This document shows positions 27,128 through 37,059 of a stretch of 64,000 nt of DNA, in pieces. The stretch's first letter is position 1, and every line of letters begins with the position of its first letter. Under the pieces are notes generated by a model. That model did no database searches, was not told the origin of the DNA, and saw only the letters and a list, made by a program, of their open reading frames with translations. A program made the position numbers and the translations under genes. Source of the stretch: Archangium violaceum (GTDB lineage: Bacteria; Myxococcota; Myxococcia; Myxococcales; Myxococcaceae); the NCBI RefSeq assembly GCF_016887565.1, contig NZ_CP069396.1, forward strand, positions 2,259,001 through 2,323,000, read 5' to 3'.

Positions 27128-28321
27128 ATGAGCAACAGGTTCAACCTGCTGGCGCCCGATGTCCGCGCCAACCCGTACCCCGTCTACGCCGAGCTGCGGC
27201 GCAACCGCCACCTGTGCCAGGTGGATCCCGGTGGCATGTGGGCCGTCACCCGGTACGCGGACGTCATGACGGTGATGAAGAACCCCCTGCTCTTCTCCTC
27301 CGAGGGCTTCGGCAGGGCCGTCAAGCCGGCCTGGCTCGGACACAACCCGTTCGCCGACTCGATGATCTGCATGGACCCGCCGAACCACACCCGGCTGCGG
27401 GCCCTCGTCAACCGCGTCTTCGGTGCCCCGGCCCTCGCCCGGTGGGAGCCTCGCGTGCGCTTCTACGCCGAGAAGTTCGCCTCCAGGATTCCCGCCGGGC
27501 GCACGGTGGACGCCGTCGAGTCCTTCACCTCGCTCCTGCCCTCCAGCATCATCGGAGAGCTGCTCGGGCTGGATGCGTCGCTGCGGCCCCGGTTCAGGCG
27601 CTGGACGGACGACCTCACCAGCATCACCGGCACGGCTCCGGACGATCTCGCGAAGCAGGCGCAGGTGCGCGACACGGTGGCGGAGTTCGAGCAGTACGTG
27701 TCCGAGGTGCTGGAGCTGCGGCGCCGCGAGCCGCGTGAGGACCTGGTGAGCGACCTGCTCCGCGCGCGGGTGGAGAGCGAGGCCCTCACCGAGGCGGAGG
27801 TGCACAGCTTCCTCTTCATGCTGCTGGTGGCCGGGTTGGAGACGACGGTCCACCTGTTGAGCCACACGTTGCGGCTGCTGGCGGAGCACCCGGAGGTACT
27901 GGCTCGCGTCCGCGCGAACAGGTCCCTCATCCCCCAGCTCCTCGAGGAGGTGCTGCGCTGCGAGACCCCCGTCCACTCCGTGCCGCGGCACACCACCGCC
28001 GACACGGAGCTGGGCGGTGTCCCGTTGCCCAAGGGCTCCCGCCTCCTCGTGGTGCTGGCCTCCGCCAGCCGGGACGAGGAGCAGTTCCCCAACGGCGAGC
28101 GCTTCGACCCCGAGCGCTCGGGCCAGCACAACCTGTCCTTCGGACACGGCATCCACTTCTGCCTGGGAGCGCAGCTGGCCCGGATGGAGGCACGCCTCGG
28201 CCTGGAGGCGCTGCTCGATCACTTCTCGGGCTTCTCGAAGGACCCGGAGCCCGTCGTGTGGAACCGCTCCATGACGGTCCGCGGTCCCGTGGTGCTGCCC
28301 CTGCGCTTCCACGCCGCCTGA
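27128..28321 (+). CDS. Cytochrome P450
   Basis: 397 residues, the usual length of soluble bacterial P450s. The haem loop FGHGIHFCLGAQLAR has the thiolate Cys345. The I-helix oxygen-activating segment is LLVAGLETT, the K-helix ExxR is EEVLR, and DPPNHTRLRALV is the conserved C-helix region. Redox partners are not encoded nearby and the substrate cannot be read from sequence. It stands alone between msrQ and a convergent response regulator gene, so it may be a tailoring or detoxification enzyme. Confidence 0.93.
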   Translation: MSNRFNLLAPDVRANPYPVYAELRRNRHLCQVDPGGMWAVTRYADVMTVMKNPLLFSSEGFGRAVKPAWLGHNPFADSMICMDPPNHTRLRALVNRVFGAPALARWEPRVRFYAEKFASRIPAGRTVDAVESFTSLLPSSIIGELLGLDASLRPRFRRWTDDLTSITGTAPDDLAKQAQVRDTVAEFEQYVSEVLELRRREPREDLVSDLLRARVESEALTEAEVHSFLFMLLVAGLETTVHLLSHTLRLLAEHPEVLARVRANRSLIPQLLEEVLRCETPVHSVPRHTTADTELGGVPLPKGSRLLVVLASASRDEEQFPNGERFDPERSGQHNLSFGHGIHFCLGAQLARMEARLGLEALLDHFSGFSKDPEPVVWNRSMTVRGPVVLPLRFHAA

Positions 28322-28334
28322 GGTGGACGGGGAG

Positions 28335-28362
28335 CCCGCCTCCTCCGTCGCGGGGAGGCGGG
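28335..28362. terminator. Hairpin between convergent P450 and response regulator genes
   Basis: CCCGCCTCC (28335-28343) pairs perfectly over 9 bases with GGAGGCGGG (28354-28362) in the 51-base convergent gap. Position and symmetry suit a two-way terminator, but no T-run is present. Confidence 0.45.
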
Positions 28363-28372
28363 AGCGGCCCGC

Positions 28373-29032
28373 TCAGCTCTTCTTCGGCGGCGGGAGGATG
28401 GTGTCCACCAGCGTCATCAGCTGGGCGCAGCTCACCGGCTTGCGCACGAAGGCGTTGATGCCCGCCTTCTGGCCCTTGTTGCGCACCTCGGCCGCGTTGG
28501 CGTCGCCCGTCATCATCAGGATGGGAATCTTGGACACCTTCACGTCGCGGTTGGCTCGCACCGCCGCCGCGAAGTCCGCGCCGTTCATCCCATCCATGTG
28601 GAAGTCGGTGAGGATGAGGTCCACCGTCTGCGTCTTCAGCACGTCCAGCGCCGCCTCGGCCGACTCCGCCTCGATGTATTCGAAGGAGCGTGCCATCAGG
28701 TAGATCTTCAGCAGCGTGCGGATGGAGCGGCTGTCATCCACCAGCAGCACGCGCTGCGGCTGCACGTTGGGCGAGGGGCGGGCGAAGGGCCGCGACTCGG
28801 AGGCGCTGGCGGCCGCGAAGGCCTTGGCCGCCTCGGCGTTGAGCGCGCCGAAGGGACGGGGCGTCGTCTCGGCGAGGGGAATGGGCGTATGCGCCGGTGT
28901 CATGGGCGCAACGGGTGGCCGCGCCGCGGCGGTGCTGGACGCAGCGGACGGCCGCGCTGGCTCGGTGGGAGCCGACGGGGTTCGGGGCGATGCGTTCGCC
29001 GCTGCTTCAGGCACAACCGTTGCCGGCTTCAT
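28373..29032 (-). CDS. Single-domain response regulator with Ala/Pro-rich N-terminal extension
   Basis: 219 residues from ATG 29032 (GGGAG 8 bases upstream). Residues of about 1-95 are low-complexity Ala/Pro/Thr/Ser sequence. The receiver domain follows: RVLLVDDSRSIRTLLKIYL, phospho-Asp in ILTDFHMDGMNG, Thr in ILMMTGDAN, Lys in FVRKPVS. No DNA-binding or enzyme output domain is present, so it likely signals through protein contacts, as CheY does. The long disordered N-terminal part is unusual for this family and may act as a tether. Confidence 0.9.
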   Translation of the reverse strand: MKPATVVPEAAANASPRTPSAPTEPARPSAASSTAAARPPVAPMTPAHTPIPLAETTPRPFGALNAEAAKAFAAASASESRPFARPSPNVQPQRVLLVDDSRSIRTLLKIYLMARSFEYIEAESAEAALDVLKTQTVDLILTDFHMDGMNGADFAAAVRANRDVKVSKIPILMMTGDANAAEVRNKGQKAGINAFVRKPVSCAQLMTLVDTILPPPKKS

Positions 29033-29170
29033 TGGAGAGTCTCCCTGCACTGTCCCCCCCCGCGCGCTGTCCGGATTCGACAGCGGGTATGTTGGACGAC
29101 CCACCGCTTGAAGTCAAAGCGGCGCAGGCTTCGAATCAGGAGATTTTCGTTCTGCTGGGATGAGCCGTTT

Positions 29171-30415
29171 TCACGGCACTTCGATCACGAAGGACTGGCT
29201 GCCCACGGAGGGCAGCCCGAGCGCGGGGGCCACGGCCGGGGACAGCTCGTTGGGCACGCGCCACGTCTGCCCGGTGAACTGGACGAGCGTGACGGCGTAG
29301 CGTCCGCGAGGCACCGACTTGAGGGGCACCGGGGGGTGGAGCGGGTCGCGCGCGTCATAGGCCCTGGGGGCCACCACCACCCGGAGTGAAGTCACCGGTA
29401 CTGCGGTCCCCAGGCTCTGGGAGCGCAGGGCGTCCTGGGCCGCGGCGTCCGGCTCCAGCGCCGCGCCGAGCACCACCTGGTCCGGCAGTCCGTCGACCGT
29501 CCCATCGGCCCGGGGGTAGTCCGCGCCCTGGTCATCGAGGACCCCGTTGCGGTCGAGGTCGTTCTCGTCGGCGAGCATCGCCGCGCCGGTGAGGTTCTCG
29601 CCGTCGGCCAGCTTGCGCACCAGCACGCGCGGCCAGAGGTCCGGCTGGCCGTCTTTGTTGGTGTCGTCGGCGACGCTGTTCTTGTCGCTGTCCACGTAGT
29701 GCAGGTGGAAGGCGGCGGGCCGTTGGTCCACCACGCCCTCCTGGAGCGGCAGGGGCTTGAGGTCCAGCCGCTTGGGGCCGAGCGTCGGGTCGAAGCGGGG
29801 CTCGCTCATGACCTGGAAGGCGGGCCGGTCCGTGGGGATACGGGCCAGGTCGCTGAAGCTCACGGTGACGCCGGTGGCGGCCTGGAGGGTGCCGTCCGGG
29901 CCCGCGGCCAGCTCCACCACGCGCGGGTCCTGGGTGGCGGCATCCACCGCGGCGCCGCCCACGTCTCCGGCGTTGGGCTCGCCGGTGACGGTGTACCAGG
30001 GGATGAAGTCCGAGCCATGGCAGGGTTGCGCGCCGGTGCGGCACGTGTCCGCGTCGATGAAGCCGCGCAGCACGTAGCGCCCGGGCCCCACCAGGCTCAG
30101 GGAGAAGGGCGCGGTGAAGGGGCCGGAGCTGGCCGTGTCCGCCATGGCCGGCCCGAAGAGGCGCTCGGCGGGAATGACGGTGAAGGTCAGCGGGCGGCCC
30201 GAGCCCTGGGGCGGAGGCGGGCGGTCGGCGTCGTAGAGCAGGACGATGGCGTTGCCGCGGGCGCGGCTCTGCACCACCACGCTGCCCTCGATGCGCGAGA
30301 GCTGCTGGTTCTGGCGGCGGTCCGCGGTGGGCAGCACGGGCGGGGGCTCGCAGCCGAGGGCGAGCAGGGACGCGAGGGCCAGGCCCGTCAGCGTCTTCTG
30401 GCGGAAGGAGCTCAT
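29171..30415 (-). CDS. Lipoprotein with calcium-binding-like Asp-rich repeats
   Basis: 414 residues from ATG 30415, which overlaps the TonB receptor stop (ATGA). Lipobox LASLLALGC with Cys22. The body contains a beta-rich segment (VGPGRYVLRGFIDADTC) and two Asp/Asn-rich loops (DSDKNSVADDTNKDG and NDLDRNGVLDDQ) resembling type-3 thrombospondin calcium repeats. It is the third gene of the kinase / TonB receptor / lipoprotein operon, so a role as a surface or periplasmic partner of the receptor is plausible. No enzymatic motif is seen. Confidence 0.75.
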   Translation of the reverse strand: MSSFRQKTLTGLALASLLALGCEPPPVLPTADRRQNQQLSRIEGSVVVQSRARGNAIVLLYDADRPPPPQGSGRPLTFTVIPAERLFGPAMADTASSGPFTAPFSLSLVGPGRYVLRGFIDADTCRTGAQPCHGSDFIPWYTVTGEPNAGDVGGAAVDAATQDPRVVELAAGPDGTLQAATGVTVSFSDLARIPTDRPAFQVMSEPRFDPTLGPKRLDLKPLPLQEGVVDQRPAAFHLHYVDSDKNSVADDTNKDGQPDLWPRVLVRKLADGENLTGAAMLADENDLDRNGVLDDQGADYPRADGTVDGLPDQVVLGAALEPDAAAQDALRSQSLGTAVPVTSLRVVVAPRAYDARDPLHPPVPLKSVPRGRYAVTLVQFTGQTWRVPNELSPAVAPALGLPSVGSQSFVIEVP

Positions 30416-32931
30416 GGGGTCACCGTCAGGATGGCGAGCACGCGGCGCTCGACGCGGTTGCCGAAGGGATGCTGGGCGTGCGCGGGGCCCAGGTTGGAGC
30501 CCACCAGCGCCACGGACACCCGGTCCTTCACCGGCGTGTAGCCCACGCGGGCATTGATGATGGCGTGGGCGGGCAGCGGGTTGGCCAGGGCCTCGATGCT
30601 CGTGGGGTCCTGCGCCGCGGGCTCGCGCTCCACCCAGGTGGTGGAGGACGTCCACGCCGCGTCCACGCCCAGCTCCAGTGCCGAGCGCGTGCGGTAGGTG
30701 ACGCCGCCATACAGCTTGAACCGGGGCGCCTGGCTGCAGGGGCCGCACAGGCCCTCCTCGCCCTCGGCCGCCACCTGCTGGAAGGCGGCGCTGGCCTTGA
30801 TGCCCAGACCATCCACCGGGGCCAGCGTCACGCCGGCCTCGGCGCCGCGAGCGGTGTAGACGGCCGCGTCGTTCTGGAAGAAGGAGCGGCCCAGCAGGTA
30901 GGTACCCGTGGCCGCGTCCCAGGACTCGCCCGCCGGCAGCCGCTCCACGGCGGACAGGTCGATGAGGTCCCTCACCGTGTTCTGATAGAGCGCCACGTCC
31001 CAGTCCATGCCGAGCGCGGGGGCCTCGCCGCGGTAGCCCAGCTCGAAGGCCAGGAGCCGCTCCGGCTTGAGCGCCATGTTGCCGCTGGTGAGCGCGCTGG
31101 CGCCGTTGACGCCGGGCAGGGGGATGCGCAGGCCCGTGTAGCTCTCGAGGAACGTGGGCTCGCGGAAGGCCGAGGCGGCGCTGGCGCGGAAGGCGTGCCC
31201 CTCGAGGGGCATGAAGAGGGCGGACACGCGCGGCGAGTGGGCCAGGCCCGGCTTGCCACCGTCGAGCAGCGGGTGCCGGTCCACGCGGTAGGAGGCCAGC
31301 ACGCGGAAGGGCCTGGCGATGCGCCACTCGTCCTGGACGAAGGCCGCGGCGTGGAACTCCTGGCGCAGCGGGCCGAGGTAGTTCCAGGCCACGCGCTTGA
31401 GGCGGCCCTCCACGCCCAGGTTCACCTGGTGCTCCCCCAGCAGCTGGAAGCCCTTGCTGAAGAGCACCTCGCCGTTGAAGAGGTTGGAGGTGACGCGCGT
31501 GGCCAGCGAGCGCTGCCCCTGGGCCTCGTACTGCGGCCCCACGTCCGCCGACATGTGGTTCCAGAAGGCCTTCACCTTGAGCGGGCCCAGGCCCGCGTCC
31601 GCCTTGGTGAAGGCGCTCACCCCATCCAGGTAGTAGTTGCGCAGCAGGCCCAGGGGGTAGGCCTCGGTGTAGAGGCGATTGACGCCGCCGGACAGGCCCA
31701 GCTCGCCACCCGAGGCGAACTGGTAGACGGTGGACAGGGTGCCGCGCGCGCTGCGCAGGGCCAGGTCGGGCTGGGGATCCGTCACGACCATGTCGGGCCG
31801 GCCGTCCGCGAAGTCGCGGCTCCACTTGTCCGCCTGGGAGTAGGCCGCCGAGGCGCGGTAGCGCAGCGCGCCCGTGCCGCCGTGGCTCACGAAGCTGCCG
31901 CCCGCGGCGTTGCCGTTGCCGAGCTGGCCCTGGAAGCGCGCGCGCGGGCCGGTGCCCGGGGCGCGGGTGATGATGTTGACCACGCCCAGCATCGCGTTGG
32001 CGCCGTACAGCGCGCTGCCCGGGCCACGGATGACCTCGATGCGCTCGATGTCCTCCAGCTCCACGGGGATGGCCGACCAGATGGTCATGCCCAGGAAGTC
32101 CTGGTACTCGGTGCGGCCGTCCACCAGCACCAGCACCTTGTTGGCGATGCGCTGGTTGAAGCCGCGCAGCGACAGGTTGGCGCTGCCCTGGCCCATCATC
32201 ATCACTTCCGCGCCCGGCACGCGGCGCAGCAGCTCCGGCAGGGTGGTGGCGCCGGAGAGGCGGATGTCCTCGGCGGTGATGACGGTGGTGGCGTTGGGCG
32301 CCTCCAGCGAGGACTGCGCGCGGCGGCTGGCCGTCACCACGCGCTCCTCGTAGGGCACCGCGCCGTCGTCCTCGTCGGAGGCCGCGACCGCGGAGCCGGT
32401 GCCCTCGGCCCCGGTGGTACCCGGAGCGGCCTGCTGCGAGGCGGGCGCGGCGGGCAGGGACTCGGCGCGGGCGATGGCCTTCTCCAGCCGCTCGACCAGC
32501 ACCGCCAGGGACTTCGCCGCCTCGGAGCCGGGCGGGGGAGGCATGGGGGGCAGCCCGGACTTATTCCCCGGCTCGTCGGACGCCGTCGCCTCGCTGGCGC
32601 GCAGCTTCTCCTCGAGGCTCGCCAGCGCGGACTGCACCGGCGCCGAGTCCGGCGGGTTGGTGGCGAGGTAGCGCCTGTAGAAGTCCACCGCCTCGGGCAC
32701 CCGGCCCGCGTGCTGGTAGGCGCGGGCGATGTTGTAGAGGACGTTGGGGTGGGGCTTGATGGCGTACGCTTCCTGCAACTCGGCGATGCCCTGGTCGTAC
32801 TTCCCCTGGGCGATGAGGCTCATGCCGTTACGGAAATGACGGCGGGCCTCCAGGCGCGCGTCACCGAGGGCAGTCCCCGCGTACAGCACCAGCGCGAGGG
32901 CGCCCGCTCGCTTCAAGGCGGTCGGGTTCAT
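30412..32931 (-). CDS. TonB-dependent outer-membrane receptor with N-terminal TPR domain
   Basis: 839 residues from ATG 32931 (GTG 32934 is an alternative). Signal peptide (KRAGALALVLYAGTALG), then a TPR region at about 26-115 (MSLIAQGKYDQGIAELQEAY, HPNVLYNIARAYQHAGRVPE), a Pro/Ala linker, and a plug domain (VVTASRRAQSSLEAPNATTV, GFNQRIANKVLVLVDGR, IEVIRGPGSALYGANAM) followed by a beta-barrel. Such receptors import large substrates with TonB energy; a periplasmic TPR ahead of the plug is unusual and replaces the usual TonB-box or signalling domain position. The substrate is not evident. It follows the kinase gene by a few bases and overlaps the lipoprotein gene. Confidence 0.9.
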   Translation of the reverse strand: MNPTALKRAGALALVLYAGTALGDARLEARRHFRNGMSLIAQGKYDQGIAELQEAYAIKPHPNVLYNIARAYQHAGRVPEAVDFYRRYLATNPPDSAPVQSALASLEEKLRASEATASDEPGNKSGLPPMPPPPGSEAAKSLAVLVERLEKAIARAESLPAAPASQQAAPGTTGAEGTGSAVAASDEDDGAVPYEERVVTASRRAQSSLEAPNATTVITAEDIRLSGATTLPELLRRVPGAEVMMMGQGSANLSLRGFNQRIANKVLVLVDGRTEYQDFLGMTIWSAIPVELEDIERIEVIRGPGSALYGANAMLGVVNIITRAPGTGPRARFQGQLGNGNAAGGSFVSHGGTGALRYRASAAYSQADKWSRDFADGRPDMVVTDPQPDLALRSARGTLSTVYQFASGGELGLSGGVNRLYTEAYPLGLLRNYYLDGVSAFTKADAGLGPLKVKAFWNHMSADVGPQYEAQGQRSLATRVTSNLFNGEVLFSKGFQLLGEHQVNLGVEGRLKRVAWNYLGPLRQEFHAAAFVQDEWRIARPFRVLASYRVDRHPLLDGGKPGLAHSPRVSALFMPLEGHAFRASAASAFREPTFLESYTGLRIPLPGVNGASALTSGNMALKPERLLAFELGYRGEAPALGMDWDVALYQNTVRDLIDLSAVERLPAGESWDAATGTYLLGRSFFQNDAAVYTARGAEAGVTLAPVDGLGIKASAAFQQVAAEGEEGLCGPCSQAPRFKLYGGVTYRTRSALELGVDAAWTSSTTWVEREPAAQDPTSIEALANPLPAHAIINARVGYTPVKDRVSVALVGSNLGPAHAQHPFGNRVERRVLAILTVTP

Positions 32932-32938
32932 CACAATC

Positions 32939-34570
<1,632 letters not shown>

Positions 34571-34809
34571 GAGCTCCCCCGCGGCCCGCCGGGTGTGGGG
34601 CGGTGCAAGATGTGACTTGTACCGGATGCTAGCACCAGACACGCGTTGTCCGAAAAGTCCGGGGCTGCCGGGATGGCGCGCTGCGGGGCCCGAGAATACG
34701 GCGCGGGCGGAGATACGTCACCTGCCGGACAGGTTCACCTGGGGAGTCCTTGCCTGACGCGCTGCGTCCTACCGGATGGCTCTCACGCGCTTGGAATTGG
34801 TGCACTGCG

Positions 34810-35529
34810 TCAGCGGGCGCGGAGGGCGTCGAGCAGTCCGGCCCGGTCGAGCAGCTCGCGTACACGCTCGGCCAGGGCGACATGCTCGGGGTTGCTCGCG
34901 GTGAATCGTTCGGGGGTGAGGACGATGAGCGTGCCCTTGTCCTCCACCCGCTCGATGTGGACCGGGGCGGGCAGTGGGGGCACCGTGCCCCGGCGGCGCG
35001 AGAGGTAGGTCACCCAGCCGACCAGTGCATCGGGTGGGGGGTCTGGGATGAGGTTACGGTGTTGGTCGGACATGGCGACAGCATCGTCCGGGTCCCAGGC
35101 CACAGCCATGGCACGCACCAGGCCAGTCAGCACGGGCGCTGTCAGCACTCTCTGCGAATTGGGTCCACTCCCGTTGGGCAGGTGGAGCAAGCAGAGATTG
35201 CCGACTTCCTCCGCGTAGCCGCCACACGTGATGTAGAAGCCGCAGGCATCCTGGTCGTTGCTCTCTCCGTTCCAGCCGCTGATGCGGAAGCCGAGATCCT
35301 CGAACGTCCTGTCCTTCCCGCGCCGGAACATCTTCTCCAGCGTGACAGGGTCCAGCTCGATGCGATGTTTGAGTGCTTCCTTTCGTGATCTGCCCTGCTT
35401 GAACCATTGAGCGAAGGTGGGATCGATTGGGGCAAGGGCTTTGAAAAAAGCTTCCGCGCGTCGGCTACACTCTTCTGGGGATTCTTTCCGAAGGCGCCAA
35501 TAGGCGCCTGCATAGTACGTCTCGACCAC
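34810..35529 (-). CDS. Imm52 family immunity protein
   Basis: 239 residues. The start METYYAGAYWRLRKESPEEC (after an initial M-V) and the tail LIVLTPERFTASNPEH follow the Imm52 pattern, a family of immunity proteins common in myxobacteria and paired with Tox-REase-5 and related toxins. No signal peptide, so it should act in the cytoplasm, binding the nuclease toxin. The gene follows the toxin gene by 12 bases on the same strand, the standard toxin-immunity order. The family call comes from recognition of the N-terminal motif. Confidence 0.8.
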   Translation of the reverse strand: MVETYYAGAYWRLRKESPEECSRRAEAFFKALAPIDPTFAQWFKQGRSRKEALKHRIELDPVTLEKMFRRGKDRTFEDLGFRISGWNGESNDQDACGFYITCGGYAEEVGNLCLLHLPNGSGPNSQRVLTAPVLTGLVRAMAVAWDPDDAVAMSDQHRNLIPDPPPDALVGWVTYLSRRRGTVPPLPAPVHIERVEDKGTLIVLTPERFTASNPEHVALAERVRELLDRAGLLDALRAR

Positions 35530-35541
35530 GTATTTTCTCCT

Positions 35542-37053
35542 TTAGGGGAGAGCCGGTGTGTGGATGACGTCAATTCCCTGCACGCTGGCCCTCCTCAAGA
35601 GCAGTCGGATGGCCTCGGCGGCTTTGGTTTCCGCCACGTGCCAGTGGATGGGGATTCCATTGGCGGCTTTTGACTGGCGTTGTACCTGGTCAACCATGCT
35701 GCGGGCTCCCTTGTTGGCAAACCACAATTGGGGAGTCAGATTGCCGAGGAACTTGTTGGCGTAGCCGCGACCTTTGGCCTCCAGCAGCACACCGTTCTTG
35801 TAACCGTCGAAACGCACACCTTTGACGATGTACGACTGGTCCACGGGGTGGCCGGAGATCTGTTCCTGGTAACGCGCCGCGCGCCGGCTCATCGACTCCT
35901 TCACTGGGCTCCACTGTCCAGGGCCTTGGGCCTGCGCGGATGAGCCCGCGCCTTTACCCGGCCCTTGGATCGACTGGTTGGCCATGTGCAGGACGATGGC
36001 GGCACCGGGCCCACCGCCCAGTGCGGTGATGGCTCGCCCCGCTGGAATGGCCGCCCGCTGGAACATCAGTGCGCCATCCGCCGACAGCGACAGCGCGGGC
36101 ATGGAGAGGAATTCCAGGCCTCGGCCTGCCGTGGCAACCGTCCGAGTGGTGCCAGCGGCGGTGCCATAGGTGGCCAGCACGGTGACGGTCAGCCGTGAGA
36201 GTGTGCGGATCTGCTCTCCACGCGTCATCAACTGGAAGCGCTCGAGGTACTCCGGGGAACGGAGGATGAGCGCCGCCACTCCCTGCGGGAGCTGTGAGAG
36301 CGCCGCGAGGCTGTCTCCCGGGTGGAACACCAGCCCGCCCATCGCCAGCACCGTGTCGCGGAAAGCGTCTTCCGCTCCGTCGAGGGTGCGGTTGATGACA
36401 TCCGCGTCGCTGTACACCTCGGCCAGCGGTGGTGCGGTACGGACGGGCTGGAGGTGCTCGTCCACCTTCAGGAAGACACCGCCGCGGCCACTGTAGAAGC
36501 GGCCCACCTCGAAGGGGCCGGCGCTCAATGCGCCTTCCTTCAATACAATCTGCCCCACGCGCTGCTGGGCCTGTCCATTCAGCGCCCAGGCCAGATAGCC
36601 GTCGGGGCGCAAGACCGCCAGACCCGCGAATCGTTCCACGCGTGCCAGCAGGGTGGAGCGCGGCAGTTCCTCCTCTCCCTCCATGACTTCGCGCAGGAGG
36701 TACGAGGCCGCCAGCCGTGGGCCGAAGCGGGCGAGCGTGACAGGACGGGACAGCAGCACATCGTGGAGCTCGGCGGCGTCCTCGGGCGTGAAGTCCGCCT
36801 CTCGCGGAGGCAGCAGGGAGGAATCATTCAACCCCGCCCCAAGGAGCAGCGCTTCGAAGGCATCCAGCTCGACCAGCCGGCCCTGCACCAGCTGGGGTGG
36901 AATCGAGGCCGGGCCCGGGCCACCCCCTCCCGTATCGAGAGGTGCGCCCGTCACGCAGCCCGTCAGCAACACCAGGAGAGTCAGCGCCAGGGCGCTCCTG
37001 TGATGCCGCCATGGATGCCGAGCGGCGCGGGCTTCCGTGGGACGAAGCGACAT
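35542..37053 (-). CDS. Lipoprotein toxin with C-terminal Tox-REase-5 nuclease domain (SitA-like)
   Basis: 503 residues. A signal with Arg-rich start and lipobox LLVLLTGC (Cys33) makes it a lipoprotein. A long helical region without a known domain follows (about 50-385), then a C-terminal restriction-endonuclease-fold toxin from about 395: YQEQISGHPVDQSYIVKGVR, GVLLEAKGRGYANKF (the catalytic E-x-K), QLWFANKGARSMVDQVQRQ. An N-terminal lipoprotein module joined to a variable toxin, with immunity gene next, is the form of the SitA toxins that myxobacteria pass between kin by TraA/B outer-membrane exchange. The match to SitA is by architecture only. The upstream lipoprotein ends 6 bases before this ATG. 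Confidence 0.8.
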   Translation of the reverse strand: MSLRPTEARAARHPWRHHRSALALTLLVLLTGCVTGAPLDTGGGGPGPASIPPQLVQGRLVELDAFEALLLGAGLNDSSLLPPREADFTPEDAAELHDVLLSRPVTLARFGPRLAASYLLREVMEGEEELPRSTLLARVERFAGLAVLRPDGYLAWALNGQAQQRVGQIVLKEGALSAGPFEVGRFYSGRGGVFLKVDEHLQPVRTAPPLAEVYSDADVINRTLDGAEDAFRDTVLAMGGLVFHPGDSLAALSQLPQGVAALILRSPEYLERFQLMTRGEQIRTLSRLTVTVLATYGTAAGTTRTVATAGRGLEFLSMPALSLSADGALMFQRAAIPAGRAITALGGGPGAAIVLHMANQSIQGPGKGAGSSAQAQGPGQWSPVKESMSRRAARYQEQISGHPVDQSYIVKGVRFDGYKNGVLLEAKGRGYANKFLGNLTPQLWFANKGARSMVDQVQRQSKAANGIPIHWHVAETKAAEAIRLLLRRASVQGIDVIHTPALP

Positions 37054-37059
37054 GCCTGC